Below, piece by piece: positions 16,498-24,600 of a DNA stretch of 58,737 nucleotides. Each line of letters begins with the position of its first letter. Positions within the stretch are counted from its first letter, which is position 1. The stretch is from a virus: IMG/VR virus record IMGVR_UViG_3300030107_004408, positions 1-58,737 of that record. The stretch is one strand, 5' to 3'. The notes under the pieces were generated by a model. It saw only the letters and a program-made list of their open reading frames with translations. It was not told the origin of the DNA and did not search any database. Position numbers and translations under genes: made by a program.

Positions 16498-16532
16498 CCT
16501 CTCCCTTTTACCTCTTTTAGGGAGAGGCTTTG
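16498..16532. terminator. Convergent terminator, hairpin 1
   Basis: CCTCTCCCT (16498-16506) pairs with AGGGAGAGG (16519-16527). CTTTGTT follows on the plus strand and TTTGTTT on the minus strand. It lies between the rightward replication block and the leftward late block and probably works mainly for the late transcript. Confidence 0.7.
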
Positions 16533-16535
16533 TTG

Positions 16536-16570
16536 GCCCCCCGGCGTCACGGATAACGTCGGGGGGTTTC
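16536..16570. terminator. Convergent terminator, hairpin 2
   Basis: CCCCCCGGCGT pairs with ACGTCGGGGGG (16536-16567, one G-T pair). TTTCTTA follows on the plus strand, so it best serves the rightward transcript. The two hairpins stand 8 bases apart. Confidence 0.7.
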
Positions 16571-16906
16571 TTATAGGTCGCGCCTTCCAGCGAATCGAAC
16601 TACGTCATCTAGTTTTCGATCCATGTCTCTGAACATGCGGTCGCGTTCATTATTATATGTTTCGATCACGCGGTCGTATCGAGTGCGGATTTCATCTTCG
16701 CGCTCTTCGTATTTATTGACTAGGGCCACGAGTTGTTTTTCCCAACCCTTAATCATTTCCACGTTCCGCTGATCGTTCTCTTTGCGCTGCTTAGCCATCT
16801 GCTCAGCCTGAGCATCAAGCTTCTTTTCCATACGGATAGATTGCCAAATAAGCAAAGGTATAAGCCCGATAGCGTCGATGTGTTCCATTAGCATCGACGG
16901 GTCCAT
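16571..16906 (-). CDS. One-pass membrane protein with coiled coil, spanin-like
   Basis: The 111-aa protein has one N-terminal hydrophobic stretch (AIGLIPLLIWQSI, about residues 12-24) and then a charged, strongly helical rest. This is the shape of an inner-membrane spanin or of a small lysis-associated protein. It is the last gene of the late block, after the holin- and endolysin-like genes, which fits a lysis role. GAGGAG precedes the ATG. No lipobox partner (o-spanin) was found, so the call stays tentative. Confidence 0.6.
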   Translation of the reverse strand: MDPSMLMEHIDAIGLIPLLIWQSIRMEKKLDAQAEQMAKQRKENDQRNVEMIKGWEKQLVALVNKYEEREDEIRTRYDRVIETYNNERDRMFRDMDRKLDDVVRFAGRRDL

Positions 16907-16911
16907 CGGCT

Positions 16912-17166
16912 CTACTCCTCTTCGGGGTCGCCCTCTTCTTCGGGCTCATTGGGATCTTCAATGGGTGGAGCCATCATACCCGGTTTGCCCAGGGCTGGGG
17001 GGGCTTCTTCCTCGGCACTATCGGCCTCCTCTTCGGCAGGGAAGCAAACTTCTTCTACCGCCTGGAGGCGTTCGTCCATCTCCATGATTTGGCTTTCGCC
17101 AAACACAAAGGCCGCAAGCGCAGCGGTTCCTACAGCCACAAGCTTCTTACTAATATCGCTATCCAT
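16912..17166 (-). CDS. Small acidic membrane-anchored protein
   Basis: The 84-aa protein has a short hydrophobic segment (VAVGTAALAAFVFG, about residues 10-23) followed by a very acidic, Pro-rich tail with runs of Glu. It overlaps the upstream gene as TAATG and has GGAGATAAG as ribosome site. It is part of the lysis-end cluster. Function unknown; a lysis regulator is possible. Confidence 0.6.
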   Translation of the reverse strand: MDSDISKKLVAVGTAALAAFVFGESQIMEMDERLQAVEEVCFPAEEEADSAEEEAPPALGKPGMMAPPIEDPNEPEEEGDPEEE

Positions 17167-17522
17167 TACTTATCTCCAAGTAGGATTTCCAGTTCTTGTG
17201 CTGCTTTAACATAATCGGACGGTGGTAGGCCAGTAGCTGGTGATAGTGCCAGATCACATACAATATCAACCATTAGCCCAAGTACTGCTTTTTCCTGCGC
17301 TTCGTTGAGGACTGGCATGTCAATCTTAGCGTTCAGCAGGGCTACAACCCAATCTCTTTTGTCTTTGCCGCTTGCATCAGACAACAGGACTTCGGCTCTT
17401 CGACAGGCTGCCTTGATCAGCAGGCTCAAGTTGTTGATCCTACGCCTGCGGTTTTCTTTCCTCGCTGCCTTCTTCGCAGTAGACTTTCGTTTAGCGGGAG
17501 CCTTCTTCTTTGCTGCGGTCAT
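17166..17522 (-). CDS. Lys/Arg-rich protein with histone-like N-terminus
   Basis: The 118-aa protein begins with a dense Lys/Ala/Arg tail (about residues 4-28, for example KKKAPAKRKSTAKKAARK), as in histone H1-like or nucleoid proteins, followed by a helical domain. It could bind DNA or a membrane surface. It is coupled to its neighbours by ATGA and TAATG overlaps. The place inside the lysis cluster is odd for a DNA-binding protein. Function unknown. Confidence 0.65.
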   Translation of the reverse strand: MTAAKKKAPAKRKSTAKKAARKENRRRRINNLSLLIKAACRRAEVLLSDASGKDKRDWVVALLNAKIDMPVLNEAQEKAVLGLMVDIVCDLALSPATGLPPSDYVKAAQELEILLGDK

Positions 17523-18106
17523 TTGAGTTGATCCTCTGTCAAAAGGGTGTACGTGAAGCTTTCCCAGCCATTTACTGCGATTTGCTTGTCTGCCAGTTCT
17601 ACCAAAAAATCCATATCTGGAGAATGGAGGACCTGGCAGCCTGCGGACCAGCGCCCAACTCGGTCACTTCGGCCTCCGCGATGGATATTCAAGTAGGCAA
17701 TCTCGTTGCGTAGGGTCGAGGGGTCCAGGTCCAGTTCGGTATCCCGGTCGTTGTCCCGGTAGAAGTTAACCTTCTTCACCTGACGCAGTGCTTGTTTACC
17801 CTTGTGGAGCCCACGCTTGTACGCTCCGCGATACTGCCCAGGGGCCATGATGGCGCAACCCTGCGACGGGCGCATTGGATGTACAAGGTAGTACTCGCCG
17901 GGTGTCGTTGTCATGGCAGCGTTAAAGCACCGCCAAATGCCTGACTGTTTCCAGAAGACGTAAAGATCATCGAGGTACAGATCCGGCTTACGATGGGAAA
18001 CGTTGTTTCGCACACCGATGATGTTCAGGTCGTATTCGGCATCACCATCAAAGACCGCGTAGTCTAGTGCTTTTGCGGCCCGAAGGACTGGGGGTAGGTA
18101 GCTCAC
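17519..18106 (-). CDS. L,D-transpeptidase-like cysteine enzyme, candidate endolysin
   Basis: The 195-aa protein has the segment NIHRGGRSDRVGRWSAGCQV (about residues 138-157). A conserved His, then Ser-x-Gly-Cys, is the signature of YkuD-type L,D-transpeptidases, which use the Cys. The N-terminal half (LNIIGVRN, and TTTPGEYYL) is mostly beta. It sits just after the holin-like gene, where an endolysin is expected, and no other muralytic gene is visible in the cluster. The start is a GTG coupled to the upstream stop. Cell-wall cleavage is inferred, not shown. Confidence 0.6.
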   Translation of the reverse strand: MSYLPPVLRAAKALDYAVFDGDAEYDLNIIGVRNNVSHRKPDLYLDDLYVFWKQSGIWRCFNAAMTTTPGEYYLVHPMRPSQGCAIMAPGQYRGAYKRGLHKGKQALRQVKKVNFYRDNDRDTELDLDPSTLRNEIAYLNIHRGGRSDRVGRWSAGCQVLHSPDMDFLVELADKQIAVNGWESFTYTLLTEDQLK

Positions 18107-18351
18107 GCGCTCACCAAGAGCTGAAGTCCGTAAGAGATAAGAGCGACCATGCCCATCGCTGCCGCCACTTTCATGTCTAGCTTCTGGAGCTTCTTTTCCA
18201 TGTGGTCCAATCTGTGCGACTGGAGTTCCATGGATTTTTCTCTCGCTGCTGAGCGCTCATCGAGACGTGCCATGCAGATCTTAATCTCACTAACGTCCCT
18301 GCGGATTCCATTAGTGACTGCCCAAACTTGTTCGATCTGTGTATCTGCCAT
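18103..18351 (-). CDS. Holin-like protein, XhlA type
   Basis: The 82-aa protein has an amphipathic, coiled-coil N-terminus (about residues 1-58) and one C-terminal hydrophobic segment (VAAAMGMVALISYGLQLLV, about 61-79). This matches XhlA-like haemolysin/holin proteins. The endolysin candidate follows directly. It overlaps the upstream gene as TAATG. Confidence 0.6.
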   Translation of the reverse strand: MADTQIEQVWAVTNGIRRDVSEIKICMARLDERSAAREKSMELQSHRLDHMEKKLQKLDMKVAAAMGMVALISYGLQLLVSA

Positions 18352-19193
18352 TATCTCTGTTGTCCGTAAACGCCACCACGTGGGTGCTTTCCGCCGCCAG
18401 GGACGTAAGGCGGATCCATTTTAGAAAAGCTATGAGTCACTCGGTACCAGACTTTCCAAACGGCAGAAGAGTCAGAGCTTGCTCCTGAAGCCTCCCAGCC
18501 AGCAGCAATAACCAGATAAACATTGTTGGAGTTGTTCCAGCTAATGTTTTGCCCATTCATAAGCATGTTGCTTAAAGCGTCACTATCTGAGTTTAAGACG
18601 ATGCCAGTTACACCGATGGGCTCCAGGGCGTCACTGCTGCGGTCATCTGCAATTTGAAGCATACAGTTGATGTAGCACTTGGGTGTGCTGCCGATATTAG
18701 CCGCAGGACCTGTGGCTAAGTTCAAGTCTTGGTCGCCTCCGACTCGGAGCTGTATATCACCATTCGTGTCGTTGACCATTTTGCCGCCAGCCCAGACCTG
18801 ATTAGTTTGATCTGTTGGATCATCCGAGAGGCAGGCAACCAAAAAGTTCTCGTCGTTTGCCGTAGTGGACATTCGCTGGACGAGGAACTCGACGCCGAAC
18901 TCGTCTTCCCACTTCATCAGGCTACCGGCAGATGTAGTCAGCGGCTTATACCAGCGAACGCAATCTTGAGCGGAAACAGTCCAATCATCACTGTCTCGGT
19001 CTGACTCAAGCGAAATAGTCATACCCCCAGCCGCAGTAGACTTGGACACAAGCGTGCTGTTCGGATCATTCTCCGTCCAAGTCCCATCGTTAATGTCGAT
19101 AGAGATCCATTCGCTTTTTCCGATAAGCTCCCGACGCTGCTTGAGCGTTGTCTGGAGATTGATCGGACCCGGTACTCGCGTGTTTCTACTCAT
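18351..19193 (-). CDS. Virion protein, possible lectin-like tail component
   Basis: The 280-aa protein is beta-rich with many Ser, Asp, Asn and Gly and a Gly/Pro C-terminus. The middle part (VRWYKPLTTSAGSLMKWEDEF, VEFLVQRM) resembles jelly-roll or lectin-like receptor-binding domains, but no family is certain. It follows the fibre genes and is coupled to the previous gene by ATGA. Host binding is inferred from position and composition. Confidence 0.55.
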   Translation of the reverse strand: MSRNTRVPGPINLQTTLKQRRELIGKSEWISIDINDGTWTENDPNSTLVSKSTAAGGMTISLESDRDSDDWTVSAQDCVRWYKPLTTSAGSLMKWEDEFGVEFLVQRMSTTANDENFLVACLSDDPTDQTNQVWAGGKMVNDTNGDIQLRVGGDQDLNLATGPAANIGSTPKCYINCMLQIADDRSSDALEPIGVTGIVLNSDSDALSNMLMNGQNISWNNSNNVYLVIAAGWEASGASSDSSAVWKVWYRVTHSFSKMDPPYVPGGGKHPRGGVYGQQR

Positions 19194-19555
19194 GATGCTG
19201 CATCAATAAGGTTAACGTAGCCCGTGATATTCACTTGGTTGTTAGTGGTCGTATACGCCTTGACGATCAAAGCAGAGCTGTTGCCCTTGAGGAGCCAACC
19301 CGGTGCAATCAGAACAGTCTCATTCGGATTGATGGTGGTGATAAAGTGATCACCCGCCTCAGTTGTCCCTCCCCACTGGAGAGTCAGGGTTTCTGTGACC
19401 ACTGAGTGCGAACTCGCCCAGAGCCAAATCTCGTGGTAGTCGGCAGCGACACTTGTGCCGGTATGGATCGTAGTTATCGTACCCGAGTTATCAGCGACTG
19501 AGATCCCACGTCCATCAGTAGACTCAGAAAGACAGAGTTTTGAAATAGTAGCCAT
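19190..19555 (-). CDS. Small beta-rich virion protein
   Basis: The 121-aa protein consists of alternating beta strands (EIWLWASSHS, LTLQWGG, TVLIAPGWLLKG). Its style resembles other small virion proteins of this genome at 49777 and 50157. It is probably a minor tail or head accessory protein. AGGATTTAACG precedes the ATG. Confidence 0.6.
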   Translation of the reverse strand: MATISKLCLSESTDGRGISVADNSGTITTIHTGTSVAADYHEIWLWASSHSVVTETLTLQWGGTTEAGDHFITTINPNETVLIAPGWLLKGNSSALIVKAYTTTNNQVNITGYVNLIDAAS

Positions 19556-19564
19556 CGTTAAATC

Positions 19565-20809
19565 CTACGAGAAAACTTGCATGTGAAGAATAGTGTTGGC
19601 GTCATCAGCGGCAGCGCCCGAGGAAGCTGCTGCCCAGGCAATGTCGGTCCCGTCTGATTTGAGGACGTAGGTGTTAGACCCGATCCCCAGAGCCGCTGGA
19701 TCTCCGCTGGCGTTTCCAACGATGATGCTCCCCCGAGTGAGGCCCGCCATCTTTGCGAGGGTCACCTGATTGTCAGCGATGTGAGCGGTATCAATCGACC
19801 CATCTACATAGTGCTCGGAGTTGATCGAGTCATCTGCGATGTTATCTCCGTCTACCGCATCGCCAGCAAGCATAGCGTGCTCGACCGCACCGGTCTGGAT
19901 GGTCATGGCACCAGCGGACAGGCCGATATCGCCGCTTACGGTTGTCCATGTTGGATCTCCGTTTGCGTCAGCGACAAGTAGCTTACCGTTTGCGCCCGCA
20001 GCCAGGGCTGAAGGATTGCCAGAAGAATCTCCGACGATAAACTTACCCCGAGCCAACCCAGCCATCTTAGCCAGAGTAATTTGGTCATCAGCAATATGAG
20101 CCGTGTCGATGGAGCCGTCTACATAGTGTTCGGAGTTGATTGAGTCGTCGGCAATCTTGTCGCCGTTGATCGCATCCCCGGCAATATAGGCCTGAGCGAT
20201 TGCGGTCCCTTGCCAGACGCCCGTACCGATCGTGCCCACAGCAGTGATCTGCGTCTGGCTGGCGTCTACTCCGATTACAGAACTAGAAGCTGTGAGTCCT
20301 GTACCCGCGAAGAGAGTAGCAAGTGAGGCAACAGTAGTAAGCTGTTCAGTAGATCCGTCTGAATCTATAGTAGCAAGCTTGTCCCCATTAGCAGGAGTAA
20401 CATCGCTAAGCTCAGACAGGTCAAGTGTGAGAGTTAGCGCTCCAGTGGTCCCTCCACCGGAGAGCCCGACGCCAGCCGTCACTCCAGTGATATCTCCGAC
20501 GAAAGCCATAGCGGTGCCAGAAGTAATCTGGATGTCGTTACCGGCATCAGTCGTAAAGTAAAGCTCGTTAGGCGTAGCCGTCTTTACCCAGAGTTGGCCA
20601 TAAGCTGCGGTATCTCCATCAGCAGCGGCCTGCTCCTTCATGGTAACAGCGCCTTCGACAGTCAGTCGAGTCTTAGGCGCTGCAGTTCCAATGCCGATGC
20701 GGTTGTTGCTGGCATCTGCTGTCAGCGTAGTGCCGTCAACCTCAATATCAGAGAGAGAGCCGACCTGACCTTTGGTCCCGCCTGGGAATTTCGGACTACG
20801 TACGCCCAT
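19565..20809 (-). CDS. Tail fibre protein with repeated segments
   Basis: The 414-aa protein has two copies of a segment of about 95 residues containing INSEHYVDGSIDTAHIAD and then LAKMAGL (around residues 220 and 325). The DNA of the two copies differs at many silent sites, so the repeat is kept at protein level. Such repeats are familiar from marine phage fibres. The N-terminus (MGVRSPKFPGG) may attach to the tail, and the short C-terminus may be followed by the adhesins encoded downstream. GAGGTGGCTG precedes the ATG. Confidence 0.8.
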   Translation of the reverse strand: MGVRSPKFPGGTKGQVGSLSDIEVDGTTLTADASNNRIGIGTAAPKTRLTVEGAVTMKEQAAADGDTAAYGQLWVKTATPNELYFTTDAGNDIQITSGTAMAFVGDITGVTAGVGLSGGGTTGALTLTLDLSELSDVTPANGDKLATIDSDGSTEQLTTVASLATLFAGTGLTASSSVIGVDASQTQITAVGTIGTGVWQGTAIAQAYIAGDAINGDKIADDSINSEHYVDGSIDTAHIADDQITLAKMAGLARGKFIVGDSSGNPSALAAGANGKLLVADANGDPTWTTVSGDIGLSAGAMTIQTGAVEHAMLAGDAVDGDNIADDSINSEHYVDGSIDTAHIADNQVTLAKMAGLTRGSIIVGNASGDPAALGIGSNTYVLKSDGTDIAWAAASSGAAADDANTILHMQVFS

Positions 20810-21195
20810 CAGCCACCTCTAATTTTTTGGAACCAGAATTCGTAATTGGCATCGTCATCATCGGAAGAGCCATCGAAGACCGGATTCAGATAAATCCTAC
20901 CGTTTGCGTCACACTTGAACGGAATGGGCACTGAGTACACATCGCGGATAGTTGTCAAAGCGGAGCTGCTGTAGTCGATGATCTCGTTGATATCGTTAAG
21001 CGTCCAACCAGAAGACTTGCCCAATCTTGGTTGCCAGTTGGCAGAAGAGCCTCCAGTGCGAATCAGATGCATGGAGACAAGCAACCAAGCTTCCGCCTTG
21101 TCAGAGGGGAGCTGGACGGTGACTTCTTGTGCACTGGAATCTAAGTTGGTGATAGTGCCGCTAACTAAGTAGTAAATCGGTTCGCTTCTAGCCAT
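20809..21195 (-). CDS. Small beta-rich virion protein
   Basis: The 128-aa protein has a beta-sandwich style (EVTVQLPSDKAEAWLLVSMHLIR) and an acidic loop near the C-terminus. It lies between the decoration-like and fibre genes, one base from the fibre gene (TGATG). No family is recognised. ACGGAGAATAGC precedes the ATG. Confidence 0.6.
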   Translation of the reverse strand: MARSEPIYYLVSGTITNLDSSAQEVTVQLPSDKAEAWLLVSMHLIRTGGSSANWQPRLGKSSGWTLNDINEIIDYSSSALTTIRDVYSVPIPFKCDANGRIYLNPVFDGSSDDDDANYEFWFQKIRGG

Positions 21196-21197
21196 TG

Positions 21198-21602
21198 CTA
21201 TTCTCCGTATACGGGCGCAATGAGAGCGCGAAGCTCTCCGTCATCATCAATAACCGTTCCAATGATGCGCGGCTTCTTTGCAGTAGTACGTGTTGTAAAT
21301 TTTCCGTTTTTGCCCAAGAAGACTGGGCTTCCAATCTTGGTGGAGGGGGGCAATTCTTGGTCGCTTACTCGGAAAGACATACAGCGCACTACGTCTCCAG
21401 CAGCAGATGCATGGTCTGCAATAAACAGCATGCTGTGCTTAGCCTTAGTTGAGTCCGCTAGGGCTACCTGCAAGTAGGCGCCCTTGCGTCCCACCACAGA
21501 AACGATGTCCCCTCTTTTGAGGTCTTCAAGTGGGTATGCGCGGACAGCTCCGTGGTAACCGGTGTCCATCTGCAGCGGCAGTTGTTTAAGCTTCATTCCC
21601 AT
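21198..21602 (-). CDS. Decoration-like virion protein (paralogue of the gene at 4496-5332)
   Basis: The 134-aa protein has DTGYHGAV near residue 12, IADHASAAGD (about 67-76), GSPVFLG (about 93) and IIGTVIDD (about 112). These occur in the same order in the N-terminal half of the 278-aa protein at 4496-5332. It is probably a decoration or tail-surface protein. It is the first gene after the promoter at 21621-21650. Confidence 0.65.
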   Translation of the reverse strand: MGMKLKQLPLQMDTGYHGAVRAYPLEDLKRGDIVSVVGRKGAYLQVALADSTKAKHSMLFIADHASAAGDVVRCMSFRVSDQELPPSTKIGSPVFLGKNGKFTTRTTAKKPRIIGTVIDDDGELRALIAPVYGE

Positions 21603-21620
21603 AGTGTTTTTCCTTGTGCA

Positions 21621-21650
21621 AAGATACTGATTTTAAGGGTGATTTGTCAA
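21621..21650 (-). promoter_or_regulatory. Internal late promoter before the fibre and lysis genes
   Basis: On the minus strand TTGACA (21645-21650), an 18-base spacer and TATCTT (21621-21626). It starts just after the stop of the 3698-aa gene and would give the fibre and lysis genes a transcript of their own. AAGGAAAAACACT before the ATG at 21602 is the ribosome site. Confidence 0.6.
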
Positions 21651-21655
21651 GACTA

Positions 21656-24600
21656 TTAAAGCTCATCGTCGTCATAGATACGCGGTATTGGTAGGTCTTT
21701 GGAAGCTTCTATTTCTTGCTCTGGGGTTCGCTCTACGATGGTACCTGGGCTTGGCAGATACGCATCTAAGTTCTCTTCTGCAAGTGAGCCTCTTGCTGCT
21801 TCGCCAGATAGTTCGCCAAGTTCGGTCACTGCTTTTCTACCACGGTACTGTATGACTTGGCCGCGATCATCTAGATCCCACACATCTCCCATTTCAAAGG
21901 CTTTAGAAGCCTCGTAAGGGTACCACTTAAACCCTGAGTAGTTCTGAAGTGCTCTCCAACCTGCAGACATGAGGCTTTTCTGCGAAGCGTCACCAGGCGT
22001 TCGTGGAGGTCCGATTTGATTCCAGGCCACTCCGAGGTCACCTTCTGCCTTTTGGTAGGCTTCCGCTAGGTCGTTGTATCTTGGTGCATAGGGGTTCTGA
22101 TAGTAGATATTGTTTAAGAACCCAGAAACTTCTACGGATACCCAAGGCACCATGGTTTGCATAAAGAGCCAAGTCCCTCTGTGCATTTGGAAGCGACCTT
22201 CGTACTCACCTGCACCCGCATCGATCATAAACTGGGGCGACTTACCACGTTGGGTAAGCTGAGTGCCGAATGCTGAATCCCACTTCTGCATTATATTATG
22301 CTCAGCTTCATTTACGTTTATGTATTCGCCTTTCTCATACCCACCGGTATCGACTCCAGCATCCAGCAAAAAGCTTTCTAGGAATTCCTTGTAACGGGGG
22401 AAGAGCATGTTGAGTGCTGGCTCAAAAATGAAAGATTCCCAGTCACCGGGTGTAACTGTACCCCAAGGTGTTCGTCCCATGGTGCCCCCAGGGGACATGG
22501 GGCGATCCGGCTGAACACCATCGTAACGGTGTGCTAGCGCTGCACCCGTGCCCAACATCCAGCTTGCACCTATTTCGCCGATGTCCGTAATTGTAAGAGG
22601 CGGAAGCATCATTGCCTCATACTGGTACGGCTTGCCCCTTGAATGTACCCAGAAATCTGGGTCAGGAGAAGCCTGGTGCCCGATCAGTGCTCTACCTAAC
22701 ATCCAGTCTGGGCGTAGGTGGCGTTCCATCTCATCCAACCACTGCTGTTCGGATTGGATTTCACCCTCAACGTGCGGGTCTATGATGCCATCGTAAATTC
22801 TATCCCTGAAGTTGAGCTGGCTGCGGATTCTGTTGAGGGCAGTCCTACCAGTAAAGCTATCCATGATTGCTTTATTAGGCTTAGTTAATGGCTCGGCAAC
22901 TCTCCTGCCCATTTGCTTGAATGCCAGTCGCCAGAACCGCCAGAATGGCATCACCTTGCACAGTGTCGCAACTTCGGCTTTGGTAATTCCGTGCTTCCAG
23001 TCGTACAGAGATTCCCTGACTGCCCGCACCGCTTCTTTCTGTGTGAAACCTCTTCGCACGCGAAGCTCCATATACAGATTTCCGCGCATACGTGTTTGCA
23101 GGTGCTGGGCAAACCAGCGAATGTCATCGGACCATCTACCGACAGCGTGCCACGGTGCGTTCTTAGTGACATCTGTCAGGTAATTCAGTAGTTCCTCGTT
23201 TACCTGCGTATCAAGTACCGATTCGTGCAGCTCTCTACGCAATTGGCGAAAGTTTATTACCTCACCGTGTGCAGTCCTCATCACACCGTTGTCGCCGCGC
23301 CAGATCTTGTTTGCCCAGGTGTTGAATACAGCAGAGCTTGGAGAAGCCATGATGTGCATGGGAGCTTGTCGTCCCTTGCCTTTTCTGGACCTGAACACAG
23401 CGTCGGTCACTTCATCCATGCTTTTGCCCAGGCGTTCGCTCCACCAGGGTATGCCCGACAGGGTGTTGAATGTGACCCTTGTTCCGATCTCATAGCCATG
23501 GCCGAAGACCATCTGGCTCCAGTCTCCCCAAAGGTTGGTATTCACGTACTGGGGTCTGGGTATGACAGTGCCGGTAATGACACTTTGTTTCCATAGCGTG
23601 TTGAAAGTTGACATTGCGCCGAGTTGCTGCTCGGCGCCCTTTTCTGCTGATTTTTGGTACAGCCGTCCAATCTCTTTGCCCTGCACGTTTAGGCTGTCTT
23701 CAACTGCTTTGAGTACGGACTGGGGCATGAACAGGGCGCGGCCATCTGAGTCCGTCGCCACTTTGTGCATGTAATGGTAACGTTTGGCGTTTTCTGCTGT
23801 CCGGTAGTAAGAAGTGGTCACCGGCATACCCATCTTATTAAGGACGCCATAGCCTGCAATTAAGTCCGCCTCGCTTAGCGTTGCGTATGCACCATCCCAA
23901 ATCTTATTGGCCGCTGCTGCTTCTTTTGTAGTAACTGTTCCCAGTATTCGCTTTGCAGTTAACTCCCACATATGCTGCTTAAGGGCACCTGCCGTAATGG
24001 CCATTACACCACTAGCGGTAGCTCTAGTCACGTCCCGATCTACGTCAGCGTGAGCTGCGGCGGTTGTGCCATCTTCAAGAGTCTTACGGGAACTGACTCG
24101 TGTGGCGTTTCTAAGCCTGTTTTCTGCGTACTCGTAAGCAAGCTTTGAAGTTGGCAATTCGCCTTTCTGCATTAGCTTTGCAGTATCTTCTAGGATCTTA
24201 TATGCGTCAGCAGTAATGCTGGCCGCAATATCAGGAGTCAGGGCTGCACGGGAGCTAGACGGCCACCAGTGGGTTGCCCAGGAGATGAATGTGTTGCCCT
24301 CTGCCATGGGCGAATTCCATGTAGGACCGTAATTTTCATCGAGCCACTTTTCTTTCCAAGTAGGCTCTTTGCCTTTCATCTTCTCCAGTTTAGCGACTTC
24401 ACGTTCTACTTTTTTGCCACCCTCCTCTGCCTGCTTGGCCGTCATATTGCGTAGTGCTTTTTTTCTACCCGCAATTTGCTTGGAAATTTCTTCCTCACGG
24501 AGAATTAGGCGAAGTTCTTCTGTTTGCTTTTCCGTTATGGTGCCAGCGTTTCGTTTGGCTACGAGCTTGCGCCTTCTCTTGATCTCTGCCGCTTCTGCCC

